Shown piece by piece: positions 23,925 to 35,007 of a DNA stretch of 64,000 bases. The notes below the pieces were generated by a model. That model was not told the DNA's origin, searched no databases, and worked only from the letters and a program-made list of their open reading frames with translations. Positions within the stretch are counted from its first letter, which is position 1, and each line of letters opens with the position of its first letter. A program made the translations under genes and the position numbers. Source of the DNA: Plantago major (Eukaryota; Streptophyta; Magnoliopsida; Lamiales; Plantaginaceae); the NCBI GenBank assembly GCA_026545765.1, contig CM048841.1, forward strand, positions 101,203,352 through 101,267,351. The letters are read 5' to 3'.

Positions 23925-26900
23925 ATGACTCCGAGGTAAATAAAAAAGCTGTCTTTTTTTGCTTTCTTCCTTCTTTTCACTGTATTGTTCAGTATTTTGA
24001 ATTGGGATTGTTTTACTGAGCTGAAATCAAGATGGGTCATTTTCAATTACTGTCTTCTTTATCCATTTCTTGAAAATGGGATTTTAGTTGTAACTACTTG
24101 CATTGTATGAGTGATGAGTATAGTTAAAAATCGAATCTTCCATTCATTCACAGGAAATGATTAATGGGTTGCTCCAATTTTAGGTCTACTAAGCTCTAGA
24201 GGCTAGATAACTACAATGTTGATGGGATTTCATTTTCATCCTACTTTATTTTGCTCATATTGTATTTTTGGTGATTATTCTGCTGTGTTAGTGTTGGCTT
24301 ATTTTTTACCTGCCACGAATTTCGTCGAATTAAAGTGAACCTAATGCAATATCTGAACCTGATGAAAGTAATTTGTCCTAATGGCAGAGCGAAAGTTGCC
24401 CGTTTAGATCAGCCTGATCCACAATGGGACAGAGATGTAGCATTGGATATTGTCAAGGATTCACCAGGCAGCCTCAAAAGTTACCAGCTCAATGGATTGC
24501 AAGATCAGGCATCGAGTCCAGTTAGAAGAGATATATCCAGCAGGTGTGCTTTCTTCTAGAAACTTTTGTCATGAGTTTGTACCACATTCGGCGTTGTTAT
24601 TTGTTTTGTCTGACAAGTAGATTTGTGCACCAACTCGAGGTTGCTCCCATAGTGGACTTGTAAAGTGTGAGGCTGTCCAAAGTTGTCTTTCTTGTTTGGC
24701 TCTTAGTATTTTTCTTGCCATAAGTAGAAGTTGGTGATCGGCAATGAAGTCCAGACTGATCTTTATTTCTGTAGTCTTACATTACATTCATTTACCTTAG
24801 AGTACTGCTTACCAATGGAGTACAGACTAGAGATTTGATGTTTCCATAGATTACCAATCTTATCTTTTTATATGAGATTCACAAGAAACTGTAACTTCAA
24901 TGCTTTATTTCAATAAACTTCTTGACCTGTCTTTGCTCCAACTGATGATAAGTTGAAGCTTCTCTCCCTTTTTTTTGTTTCTTGTCTTTTTCTTCCCTTC
25001 TAGTTATGAACTGCACATGTTGAACTGTTGAGTCGAAAATCCGAGTTTTGGCCTGTAGTTATCTACCAGGTGCCCAGTTAGGTATGCAAATGACGTGACT
25101 CAAGACCACAAGGTTCTTGCACAATACTTATTTGAGGGAGCTTCTTAGAATTTTCATCACAGCTAATAAGTGATTGTCGTGATATTCATGTTCAGACTAA
25201 TTATACTTCATCATCCACGTTTTTCACACATGGAAGCGGAAAAAGGTCCTTTTAAAAAAATTTCATCATAAACACACAATGGGCACACCAAAATAATCTG
25301 GTTTAGGCCAAAGTTTCTATTTCATCTACCCAATAGGATCTTTATGACCAAAGGTAAATGGGAGAGAGACTACTTAATAAGACAAGATCCCTATAGCTCT
25401 TTCCCTTTTTGGATAAAGAAGATGTTCTCTATTTCAGAGACCCCGAGAAGAAAGTAAGTTCTATGGCAGGAGTATGTGCCGCGGAAATGTTGCTCAGCAG
25501 TCAAATGGGTCTCTTGTTCTCCTGAATTTATAGAGTTACTAATTCTAAGATCTCAAGATTGTTTTCTTGTGAGATGAATGGAAACCCTGGAAGTTATGCC
25601 TTTCTTAGTTAAAATAAATGAGCATGCTTTCTGTATCTTTGTGTAGGGCTTCAATCAAGATACTAGTGGAGTTCCCTTTATTTGAGTAGCTTATAGAAAT
25701 TTTGCCTTTAATTTGTTTCTTTGTCAATTTAGATTGTCCATTATGATACATATATCTTGTCTACAGATCTTTCATGGGGATGAAGAGTCCACGAAGTGAT
25801 GAGGATATTGATGTGGAGAGTGGGAGGTTAGAAAAGGACAGAGACAAGACAATGCGAAGTAAACAAAGAGTGGCTTTGAACAATCAAGCTTTATTATCTG
25901 GTCTTGCATATTGTTTATCTTCCTGCAGTATGATACTGGTTAACAAGTATGTCCTCTCCAGTTATGACTTTAATGCTGGAATATCTTTGATGCTATACCA
26001 GGTTACCTTCCATAAATCTACATTCTTAACTGTAGTACCGTATTGCTGCAGGTACGTACTAACAACTAATAGCAATATATATGAACTTGCAGAATTTTGT
26101 CTCAGTAGTTATTGTTTCTACTTTGAGTTTCCTTGGCGTAATTAGAACGGAACCACTCACGTGGAGATTAATCAAAGTCTGGTTGCCTGTCAATATAATA
26201 TTTGTTGGGATGCTGGTCACAAGTATGTTTAGGTAATTGTTCATCTTATTCTGTTACTGCCGTGTTGTGTAAACTGGAACCCCTCAACTTTGCTTGTGGA
26301 TTTATTTTGTTATATATAACTGCGCCTCATTCTATATAACTTGTATTGTTGCGTGAATCCAGCAAGAATTGTCATGTAGGGCTTCTGAGCCTCATGAATC
26401 ATGCTTTACACCTTACTATCTCTAACACATGGTCTGACACGTTTTGGTGTTTTTGTGGCAGCTTGAGATACATAAATGTAGCCATGGTCACGGTTGTAAA
26501 GAATGTTACCAATGTGATGACTGCTATTGGAGAAATGTATCTGTTCAACAAGCGGCATGATAACAGAGTTTGGGGAGCACTTTTCTTAATGGTATGTTGT
26601 GCCACAAAATATTACCAACTTGAAGTTAATTAAATTGGATTTCCATTTGATATTTCTTCAATCATGAAATCTTGGCATTTAGTTCTCTAGGTTTACTTTC
26701 CAGTGAACAAATGATATTATAACTGTTTATATATCAAGTGAAGAACATTTTCGAATATCTATATTGTGCATAAGAACCATAGCAAATCTCATGCTAAATT
26801 TGAAATGCTGACAATTGGTACCAGTAAAATATTGACCAATGACTCACTCCTTTGCTGACAGTTGGTTCTTGAGAGTTTAAGTATCGTTTTGAATCTTATA

Positions 26901-28477
26901 ATGTTATGCATTCATGTAAATGCAGATCATTTCAGCAGTATCTGGAGGAGTAACAGATCTCTCATTCAATGCCATTGGATACACATGGCAATTTATCAAT
27001 TGTTTCCTAACAGCATCGTATTCTGTAAGAAATCCTGTTCTTATGCCACTTACAATAACACAATTCAGCTATCCAATTATTGACTTGTTCCGTGCGTTAA
27101 ATCTCGGTCATGTTCATATACGATGAGGTTCTTATTATTACTATTTACTATTATTGTTTTTTTTTAATTAACTTATCTAACTGGGATAAGCTAAAAGTGT
27201 GCATGTTAAGTGACGAGTTTCATTCATTTCTTCACTGTTATATATCAGTTTCCGTACTTCTATTCTGCAACATTTTCGGACTTCTTGTGACTAATATACC
27301 AGGAATGATTTTCTTGTGGTGCAGCTAACCTTGCGTAGAGTCATGGATACTGCAAAGCAAGTCACCAGATCAGGAGACCTGAACGAGTTTTCTATGGTCA
27401 TGCTAAACAATACACTTTCACTGCCTCTAGGACTTTTTCTTATTTTTGCGTTCAATGAGGTTGACTATCTTTCTCAAACGTGAGTACTGATCCACTACGC
27501 ATTATTTGAGCTTTCTTTCCAAAATCTTAGTCTAAGGATAGTCTCACTCTGATTAAGATGTACATAATACAAGTAGTGAACAAATGCATATAGTAAACCG
27601 GTAGACGTGGTGAAGTGGATATCCCAGAATCCATTCCACTTCGCCTCTACTTACTTTTGGTTTTTTAGAAATTAGAAGTGGCGAGTAGATGGCAACTTTA
27701 TATACTTGAATTAACGGGTTCTTTCTTGGATGCAGACCACTGTTAAGATTACCCAGCTTTTGGCTGGTGATGACATTTAGTGGATGCTTGGGCTTGGCTA
27801 TCAGCTTCACTTCCATGTGGTTTCTTCATCAAACAGGGGCTACCACTTACAGGTTAGTCATTTTGCTTTCTGAATTTAACACCTTAGATAGCTGGAGAAG
27901 TAACTGATTTCAGAGGAAAATTGAATTCAAGAAAGCCGAAAAATTGGTTTTCATAGATATTAATTAATTCTCTGTACATACCTTTACAAGTATTTCCTGA
28001 CTGATACACTGTCCTGTATCAATTACGCGTTGTCTGTGCAATTGGATAGATTAAACAACATGAAAGGTCTATTGGGTTATCTTGTAAGCTGTGAATGATC
28101 AAGACCACCAATTAATCATCTGAAATTGTACCGGTTTTTAGGCCTCTATTCTTCTAGTCCTGCTTATAAACTTGTCTGGTTCATATCGTACATCCTGGCT
28201 TATTTACTGATTCTCCAAGCATCTTTGCAGCCTTGTTGGGTCGTTGAACAAAATACCTCTTTCTATTGCTGGAATTCTTCTCTTCAATGTTCCAACAAGT
28301 TTGGAAAATTCAGCTAGTATATTCTTTGGTATGATTCTTCTCTTCAATGTCTCATCAACTGCTATCCATGTTTCCTGGTACAAACTACCAAATCCCCCTC
28401 TATGTAGCATCTGATGTTAACTTTCTTCTGCAGGCTTGTTAGCAGGAGTGCTTTTCGCAAGAGCGAAGATGCGTTGA
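23925..28477 (+). CDS. GONST1: Golgi GDP-mannose transporter (GONST1-like), 394 aa, ten exons
   Basis: Exons: 23925-23935, 24388-24543, 25767-26001, 26093-26232, 26462-26591, 26926-27024, 27325-27479, 27736-27852, 28231-28328, 28434-28477. All phases agree, giving 395 codons including the stop. The product matches the GONST1 family of nucleotide-sugar antiporters, which carry GDP-mannose into the Golgi in exchange for GMP. Recognised blocks are LLSGLAYCLSSCSMILVNKY, INVAMVTVVKNVTNVMTAIG, ISAVSGGVTDLSFNAIGY and the GDP-sugar binding motif GSLNK in the ninth exon. It is strongly hydrophobic, as expected for about ten membrane helices. The 11-nt first coding exon is the least certain part. If it is wrong, translation could start at MGMKSP (25774), which still leaves the whole transporter. 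The last exons are duplicated at 49.2-49.9 kb. Confidence 0.92.
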
Positions 28478-28899
28478 AGACTCAATTTGAAGGATATAGA
28501 ATACAAATACTCTGTAAAACTAGAATTTCTAGCAGATCATGTATACTTAATAGTTAGTCCCCATGCAGTCATACTATTCCTTTTTGCCAGGAACACTTTT
28601 CCCATTCAAGATGAACAGTTGAAAATCATACAATCAAAGTTAGTTTAATACTACAATGTTGTAACTCAGTTCTTTTCTGCAAGAGCAAACACTTCTTTTT
28701 CGACACAATAAGAAATACAAGTACTCGTAAACTAGCATCTCTATCAATCATCTCTTGGTACAGTTACACTATTTCCTTCATCTCTACCATAACAGTTTCT
28801 CCGTTAAAGATGACAGTCAGAAATGATAAATAGGGATGAAAGCATTTAGTCCGACTAGCATTAAGCTCATCTTTCCCTGCAGCACTCAACTTGATTGTT

Positions 28900-30739
28900 T
28901 CAACTGAGAGTAACCTCAAAAACAACCCCGCCTAGATTGCGAACAGTAGTACGAGTTCCATCAACTTCACTTATTCGCAATGCTTCACTAATAACTAGTG
29001 CATCCATCCTGCAGGCAGGCAATCAATACAATTACGCTACATGCCACATGATACTTGCAATTCAAAATTTTCCTACTAACAATTTAAATTTGTTCATGCC
29101 TCAACCTTATTTAGAACTTTTTCGTTATATAGGCCAAAACATTCCTGTTACATAGATCTGACTAAATTGATTATACCATCTCCATACGGTTTTAAGTTCC
29201 TAAAATCCTTGCTAAAGTTTCAGCAACCAAGTTTCACAATAACTAAGTTGATATTCTAAGTGCATAGCAAAAGTCGGTGATTACCTTTTCACAGGCAGAC
29301 CCTGTGAAAAATAAATGGTCGGAAAAGCTATTGGAAAATCATCACACATAAGGACTTACACTTTCGTTCTCGATACATAGCCCAAAATAAATTTACATTT
29401 CTTCTCGAGGCTAGCTTGGAGTAGCTTTTCCACTGTATCAAAGAGAAAAGGAATACTATACTGCTGGAAACTTGAGTATGTGTTAAGGCAATTCACTTTT
29501 TCTTCCGTCTAGATATGAGAGAAACAAAACATGAGACGTGTGGAGTTAGTGTAACACACTACATGACTACACTCACCTCAAAGTGTTGACTTTTTCATGG
29601 CTCAAATGTTAACGAATAATATTTTCAGAAAAATGATGATACAAGTGCATCAAAATAGAAGTAGACGAAGAGTTCAGTTAAGGATATAGATATCAGCTCA
29701 AATAAGATCAAATCCTTGTGGACGGCTCTGCAAAATGTGTTTGAGCTGGTCAGAGTCTCCCCATTCTAACTTCTCAGCTGTCAACCCTGCAGATATATCA
29801 CAAATATAAGATAGGACTTAAACATTGGAGACGTTTCCCAGAACTGCCCATTTACCAGCACAACAAACAGAAGTTGGAGAAGAATCATGAAACTCTATGT
29901 TCTTCTTTAGGATCTGAATATTTGTATATAAAGAAACAAAAATACAAAGAAGAAAAGACTTCTGCATGAATTTCACCCAAGCAATGTAATTCAAATTATA
30001 AAAGTCTTACCTTGAGGACCTCATCATTGTGGTCTGTCATAACTACTTCGCGGCAAAATATGCTGCAAAGCATTCCAGTAATGCCTGCAGCAAAACACTA
30101 CATTTAATTCTACGATCTATTTCATTCTAAAGAATGCTTTTAACCAAACTGATCAATCGGGAAAATGATTACCCGGACCTGATTCCACTGTGGCTAACAT
30201 TCATTTCCATCCCTGAGAACTTGTACTACATGCATTCAGATGCATTTTTCAGGTGATGTGGTTGATAGCATTCACAGGGTCTATGAAAAACTGATTTTAC
30301 ACTTAACTCGTGGTGTAAAACTGGTTTACGCTTGGTCACATAAGGGCCAACCGAACCAGCTTTACACTTATCTTTTATAAGAGACTTGCTCTACCTACTA
30401 CATCTATACTACATAAAACCCGAAACAACGAGAAACTCATTTCACAAAACCCGTTCACCATTACCTAAAACTACTCATTGTCCATTCAACCTTACAACAC
30501 ACTCCCAAAAACCAAGTTAAAAACTACCCATAGTCCAATCCATATCAATATCATTAACGCAACAAACACTGAGACATAAAAGATCATCGAGTACTATACA
30601 GATTCAATTAACAAATAAAACATGAGATTCTACAAAAGCAAAAGATTGAAAATTTAGAGAAAGGAGCTAACTTGAAGCAGAATTGAGGTAATAGAGCTCA
30701 AGAACTTGTGAACCAAAGGTAAACTTGGTGAGTTGGTAG
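28900..30739 (-). pseudogene. Methyltransferase pseudogene (left copy of the 50.35-53.2 kb gene)
   Basis: Near-identical to the intact gene at 50352-53207 but broken in several ways. Exon 1 with the start codon is missing, because homology stops near 30820. About 0.9 kb spanning exon 3, which carries the SAM-binding ELGSGVG motif, is deleted near 30287. A 3-bp loss plus substitution in exon 6 creates an in-frame TGA at 29698-29700. The last exon lacks 12 bp, apparently through a cgcaat direct repeat. Exons 2, 4, 5, 6, 7 and 8 can still be traced. It is convergent with the intact GONST1 gene, 423 bp from its stop, matching the 426-bp spacing in the right copy. Confidence 0.85.
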
Positions 30740-30901
30740 CTGCACAAGGCAAGTAAAACAATCAAGAACAGAGTATAATACTAATTTGTGAGCAAGAAAA
30801 CAGGCAGAAATGATTGTAGGTGCTGATAATGTACTGGAAATTTTAAATTTCAAGAACAGATAAATAAAACCTTCTGGAGAAACTGGTGCAGATATATGCC
30901 T

Positions 30902-31162
30902 TCAATATCGAACAATAAGATCCTGATTTCCAATTTCAGGGGAAATCTCCTCCACCTTATCTAAACCCCAAAGATAAATGTGCTCAAGGGATGGGAAATG
31001 ACTACTATCTGCTGTCCATTCTACCAAATGATGATGAAATGAAATTTCCAAATATTTGAGGGAAAGGAATTGGTCGTCAACACAGTTCCACACCTTCCCT
31101 CCCCTGCAATCAAACAATCTCAACTTTTCAAGATGGGGCAGTGATCCAATCTTTCTCCCCAT
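30902..31162 (-). pseudogene. NLR LRR-tail fragment 1
   Basis: An 86-codon frame starting MGRKIGSLPHLEKL matches the C-terminal LRRs of the full NLR at 55674-58295. An in-frame deletion removes about 30 residues between SPEIG and NQDLIV, with TGGA shared at the joint. No NB-ARC or CC part is present. It sits just 3' of an SDR pseudogene, on the same strand. Confidence 0.85.
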
Positions 31163-31260
31163 TTTTGAACTTCACATATTGTTAAATGGTCTCTCAATTC
31201 CTATTGTTTTCATCATTTCAAACAGTGATATGTCGAAAACTTGAAATAAATTTATCTTAC

Positions 31261-31615
31261 CAAAATATCAAGTCTTTTGAACTCACTCGTTATGAACTTG
31301 GCATGAGCTCTATGCTTTGTGGATCTCTGACATCAAGCTGATGGAAGAACACATTGGAAAGTCCTGCTTCCTGCAGCAGTTTCGTGGCTTCCATACCCCT
31401 CGTCTCATTTCTAGCTGTCACAACTACCGTCACACCTTCTTTTGCAAGCTGCCAGACAGTCTCAAAACCAATGCCTTTATTTGCTCCGGTAACCACTGCA
31501 TACCTGTAAATCATAAACCATACAGATAACTGCTCATAACCAACGCTATATCAAAGAACTGTCTCAAGAACTCTACTGATCACCTTTTTGGGGCCTGAGT
31601 TGCATCTGGTGCCAT
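31261..31615 (-). pseudogene. SDR pseudogene, exons 1-2 only
   Basis: Exon 1 (start at 31615, MAPDATQAPKR-type) and exon 2 (YAVVTGANKGIG cofactor motif) are nearly the same as in the intact SDR at 46727-48171. A one-base loss near 31300-31312 shifts the frame after DPQSIE and leads to a stop. Exons 3-5 are absent, and an LRR fragment follows instead. The donor site after exon 2 is still present at 31260. Confidence 0.85.
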
Positions 31616-32109
31616 ACCTGAGACTTGTGCGTTTCCTGGCCTTCGCTTTTCCCAAGAATTAGCTGATGCTTGTGACCAATTTCATCCCATTTGCATCATA
31701 GTTTTATAAGGTGTTTAATTTGTTTCTACACAAGTAAATATAAAGAGCATTTGCATATTACAATGCTTGCCTTCTGTCTTCATCTTGAATATTAGAATCC
31801 GACTAAAAAAGATGCTAGTTTCCATCACCATCAGCTAGTCTATCTACTGATCAAGTTGATTATTAAAGTTTGATCAATAATCTTTGGACTTTATATACAT
31901 TATTGTACATGAAGTTTTAGAATTGGAAAAAAATTGTTGCGAAAAAAATCCCAATGCATTTCTATGAAGTTTTATTTACTCCGGTGACTAATGCATACCT
32001 GAAAATTTATTACAACATAGAAAGAGTATAGTTCATGTCAAGTTTATCCAACCACTGGTGAGCGTACTTGTATAAAACGTATACATCTAATAAAGTTTCT
32101 GTTGAGCAA
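31616..32109. other. Spacer between SDR copies
   Basis: Non-coding. It aligns with 48175-48540 downstream of the right-hand SDR fragment, confirming that the two SDR clusters are copies of one another. Confidence 0.6.
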
Positions 32110-33434
32110 TCAAAACTCAGCCACCTGCTTCCGGTCAAAATAGCAGCCAGAAGGACCTCCATCAGGTAGTAGAGCTAACTTTACAGTTCCTTCAGCTCCC
32201 TCTTCCACCGTCATTGTTCCATTATGCCAAATTATATCGGTAGGGATATTACCTGGATGTAAACAGTTTATACGCATGTCTGGATACTTCTTCGCGAGGA
32301 CTCTAGTGTAGGCATTAAGTGTGGCCTTTGACATGAAGTAAGCTGGTAGTATCTTTGGCCATCCATTTGCTTCAACTAGTGCATTTTCTTGAAAATCTTG
32401 CAGGAACTTCTGGAGTATACTATCGATTTTCTCTTCTGTAATAGTATCGACGTCCCCAAGTTCTTTCCTTATCTGCTCACTACGGATGTGCTACATAAGA
32501 AAGGGTGAAAAAACACGGTTAATTAGTATTCTTTCTACATATTGTTATAAAAAGATGAACTCTTGGAGTGATCTGCTCACTTTTAGTTCACCAGCCATGG
32601 AAGAGACGTTCACAATTCTTGCTCCTGATGTGGAAAGTTGTAGCAATGGAAGAAGGGCCTGAGTTACATTCCTGGCACCATAGTAATTAGTATCCAAACA
32701 TTCTTTAACCATCTCATAGGTTGTTTTCGAGACATGTATAATCTTGAGAACGTCCATTCCTGCTAGCTGCATAGATGAGCAAGCAAGATATATCATATAT
32801 GAACTAGTATGGTCTATGTTCAAAACCGATGTTGAAGTATTTCTTGTCCGTCTTACCTGTGCTGCAGATTCTATGTTTAAAGCCTTAAGCCCATCACCAT
32901 CAACTGCAACACCAAGAACTCCAGCATTGTTTACCTGTATATGTATCGCATAATCAATCACCTACCTGCTGAAATCTCTCTGTTGATTCTCAAAAATAGT
33001 ATGCAGATAGCTGAAAGATGAACTCTTTAATTATTTTCGATGGTTTATGAATTATGATATGTTGAAAGTATTCATCTTACCAAAATATCGAGTCGTTTAA
33101 ACTCAGCTGCAACGAACTTGGCTAGCGACTCTATGCTTTGTGGATCAGTAACATCAAGCTGATGGAAAAACACATTTGTCAGACCTGATTCTTGCAGCAA
33201 CCTTATGGCTTCCATCCCCCTCTTCTCATTTCTGGATGTTAAGATGACGGTCACACCTTCATTTGCCAGCTTCCGGACAGTTTCCAAACCGATACCCTTG
33301 TTTGCTCCAGTAACCACAGCATACCTGCAAAAGATTAAAATTCAAACATCCCCTGATCAATATCGTATTCCGCTTATTTCAAAGTGTGAAATTCGGTGTC
33401 ACCTTATCGCGGTTTGGGTTGCATTCAGTGCCAT
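32110..33434 (-). CDS. Short-chain dehydrogenase/reductase, salutaridine reductase-like, 306 aa, five exons (SDR A)
   Basis: Exons on the minus strand: 33434-33403, 33324-33081, 32934-32857, 32766-32581, 32490-32110. All phases fit, giving 307 codons including the stop. Motifs of a classical NADPH-dependent SDR are complete: TGANKGIG in exon 2, NNAG at the start of exon 3, the serine of NVSSMAG in exon 4, and YFMSK (Tyr and Lys of the catalytic set, about residues 231 and 235) in exon 5. The length and exon pattern are those of the plant SDR110C/SDR114C group, which includes salutaridine reductase, menthone reductases and broad carbonyl reductases. The substrate cannot be read from sequence. 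It is probably cytosolic, with no targeting signal seen. Other SDR copies flank it. Confidence 0.9.
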
Positions 33435-33744
33435 ATCTGCAGTTCTTCTGTAATTCCAATATTCTCACTAGTTTGGGAAATGGTGGAAAATTCAGAAAGT
33501 TACTTGAAGAGACTTGATATTTGATGGACTTTTCTTTAGTGTAATTTGTATAGGCCCAGGACTATGAGGTGTGTGTTTTCTCTATCCACAAAAGAGAAAA
33601 GTCAGTTGTCTGTTTTTGTCCTAGTCTGAAATCTCTGTTTTGAGTTGGATTGGTTTTGGTTCCACTATATCTGGTGTTTTTGTTGAGATTTAGTTTGGGT
33701 TTAGTTTGTAGTTTTAACTAGTATTATTATATCAATAGTAAAAT
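33435..33744. other. Probable promoter region of SDR A
   Basis: Non-coding spacer between SDR A and the LRR-SDR chimera. No clear element seen. Confidence 0.4.
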
Positions 33745-34239
33745 TTAGAGGCCAAAAAAATCATACTCAAGAAAATCATTCAATGTTAACTCTATTGTTA
33801 TTAATGTCATTTTGCCAATCTGGATTACCTCTGGTGCGGTTTCTATATTTAAATTTTGTAGTCCATCTTTCTCAACAACAACTCCCTGAGCTCCAGCATT
33901 GTTTCCAAAGCTCCTTTGTTCTTCTCGTATCGTCGTTGCCCATTTCTCGATTGTATCACAGCAGTAGACCACTTGAATTAATCGAAGAGATGGCATTTCT
34001 CCAATTGCAGGGAAAATCTCCTCCATCTTTTTTAAACCCCAAAGATAAATGTGCTCAAGGGATGGGAAATGACTACTATCTGCTGTCCATTCTACCAAAC
34101 AATTGTTACGAAAATATGAAATATCCAAAACTTTGAGTTTTAGGAATTGGTCGTCAACACAGTTCCACACCTTCCCTCCCCCGCAATGAATCAATATCAA
34201 TTTTTCAAGATGGGGCAGTGATCCAATCTTTCTCCCCAT
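33745..34239 (-). pseudogene. LRR-SDR chimeric fragment (NLR tail fused to SDR exon 3)
   Basis: One uninterrupted frame of 164 codons. The first ~112 match the LRR tail of the NLR at 55674-58295 (MGRKIGSLPHLEKL to REEQRSFG). It then runs without an intron into SDR exon 3 (NNAGAQGVVV to ETAPE). After that it reads through the former donor site into SDR intron 3 until a stop. The joint falls in a shared GGAAA/GAACAA stretch. Neither parent function is complete: there is no NB-ARC, no cofactor motif and no catalytic Tyr. I class it as a rearrangement product. Whether the chimeric frame is transcribed cannot be seen. Confidence 0.8.
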
Positions 34240-34966
34240 TTTTTCCCAATAGAAAAGTGTAGAAGAAAAATAGAAGTAGGCTAGACTAGGCAGCAGATAT
34301 TCAAGATTGCTAATTAATTTAAAAGTAGATTAGATTTGTTTTTAAATATGTTTAAATATAATGTAGTGGATGTGAAGCCGGTTAGATTAATATTAAAGTA
34401 AGTAATGGAAGATGGTGTACTGAAAACACTGATGACAAGGATAATGGATGTGTGGTGTTAGAGTGTGCTGAGGACACTTGGAATAACTCTGAAGACACAG
34501 GACAGTTAGAAGTCGAATCTAACTTGGTTTTCTTTTGCTTAGTGATCAAGAATTCGTTTCTTATTAGGAGTGGAATTCGAATCTTACTAGGAAAAGGAAT
34601 GTATGTTGATTTCTCTAGTATATATACACATGTAGGTACTAGAATAAATCGATGAGAACATAGAGAGAATACATTGAGATTTCTTGAGAGAAACACGGTG
34701 AGGAATAGAGAACGGAGCTCGATATAGCTTGATAGGTTTGGTTGATTCCTTGTAAACTGCGTTTTGGTTCTTGGTTAATAGAAATCTTGGTTATCCCGTG
34801 GACGTAGACAATTGTCGAACCACGTTAAATCTTGTGTTTGTGTTTATTTTCTTGCGTTTGTTTGTTGGTTGATTTGGAGTTTATTGGATTGAATTGGGTT
34901 GATTTGATTAATAGTGGAAACTTTAAATTTGAAGAACAGATAAATCAAACCTTCTAGAGAAACGGT

Positions 34967-35007
<41 letters not shown>
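34240..35007. other. Spacer with a duplicated 50-bp junction sequence and (CA)n
   Basis: Non-coding. At 34915-34968 there is a copy of the sequence at about 30838-30892 (tggaaa.ttt.aaattt, then aagaacagataaat). In the left block that sequence joins the methyltransferase pseudogene to the LRR fragment. A (CA)n run follows at 34969-35005. Confidence 0.6.
34969..35005. repeat. (CA)n microsatellite
   Basis: About 18 uninterrupted ca units directly before the left end of the fold-back element. Confidence 0.95.

Noticed and set aside
28895-29155. 86-codon plus-strand frame over the methyltransferase pseudogene, and its twin at 50347
   Set aside because: Antisense shadow of the methyltransferase last exon; its presence in both copies reflects the duplication, not coding constraint.
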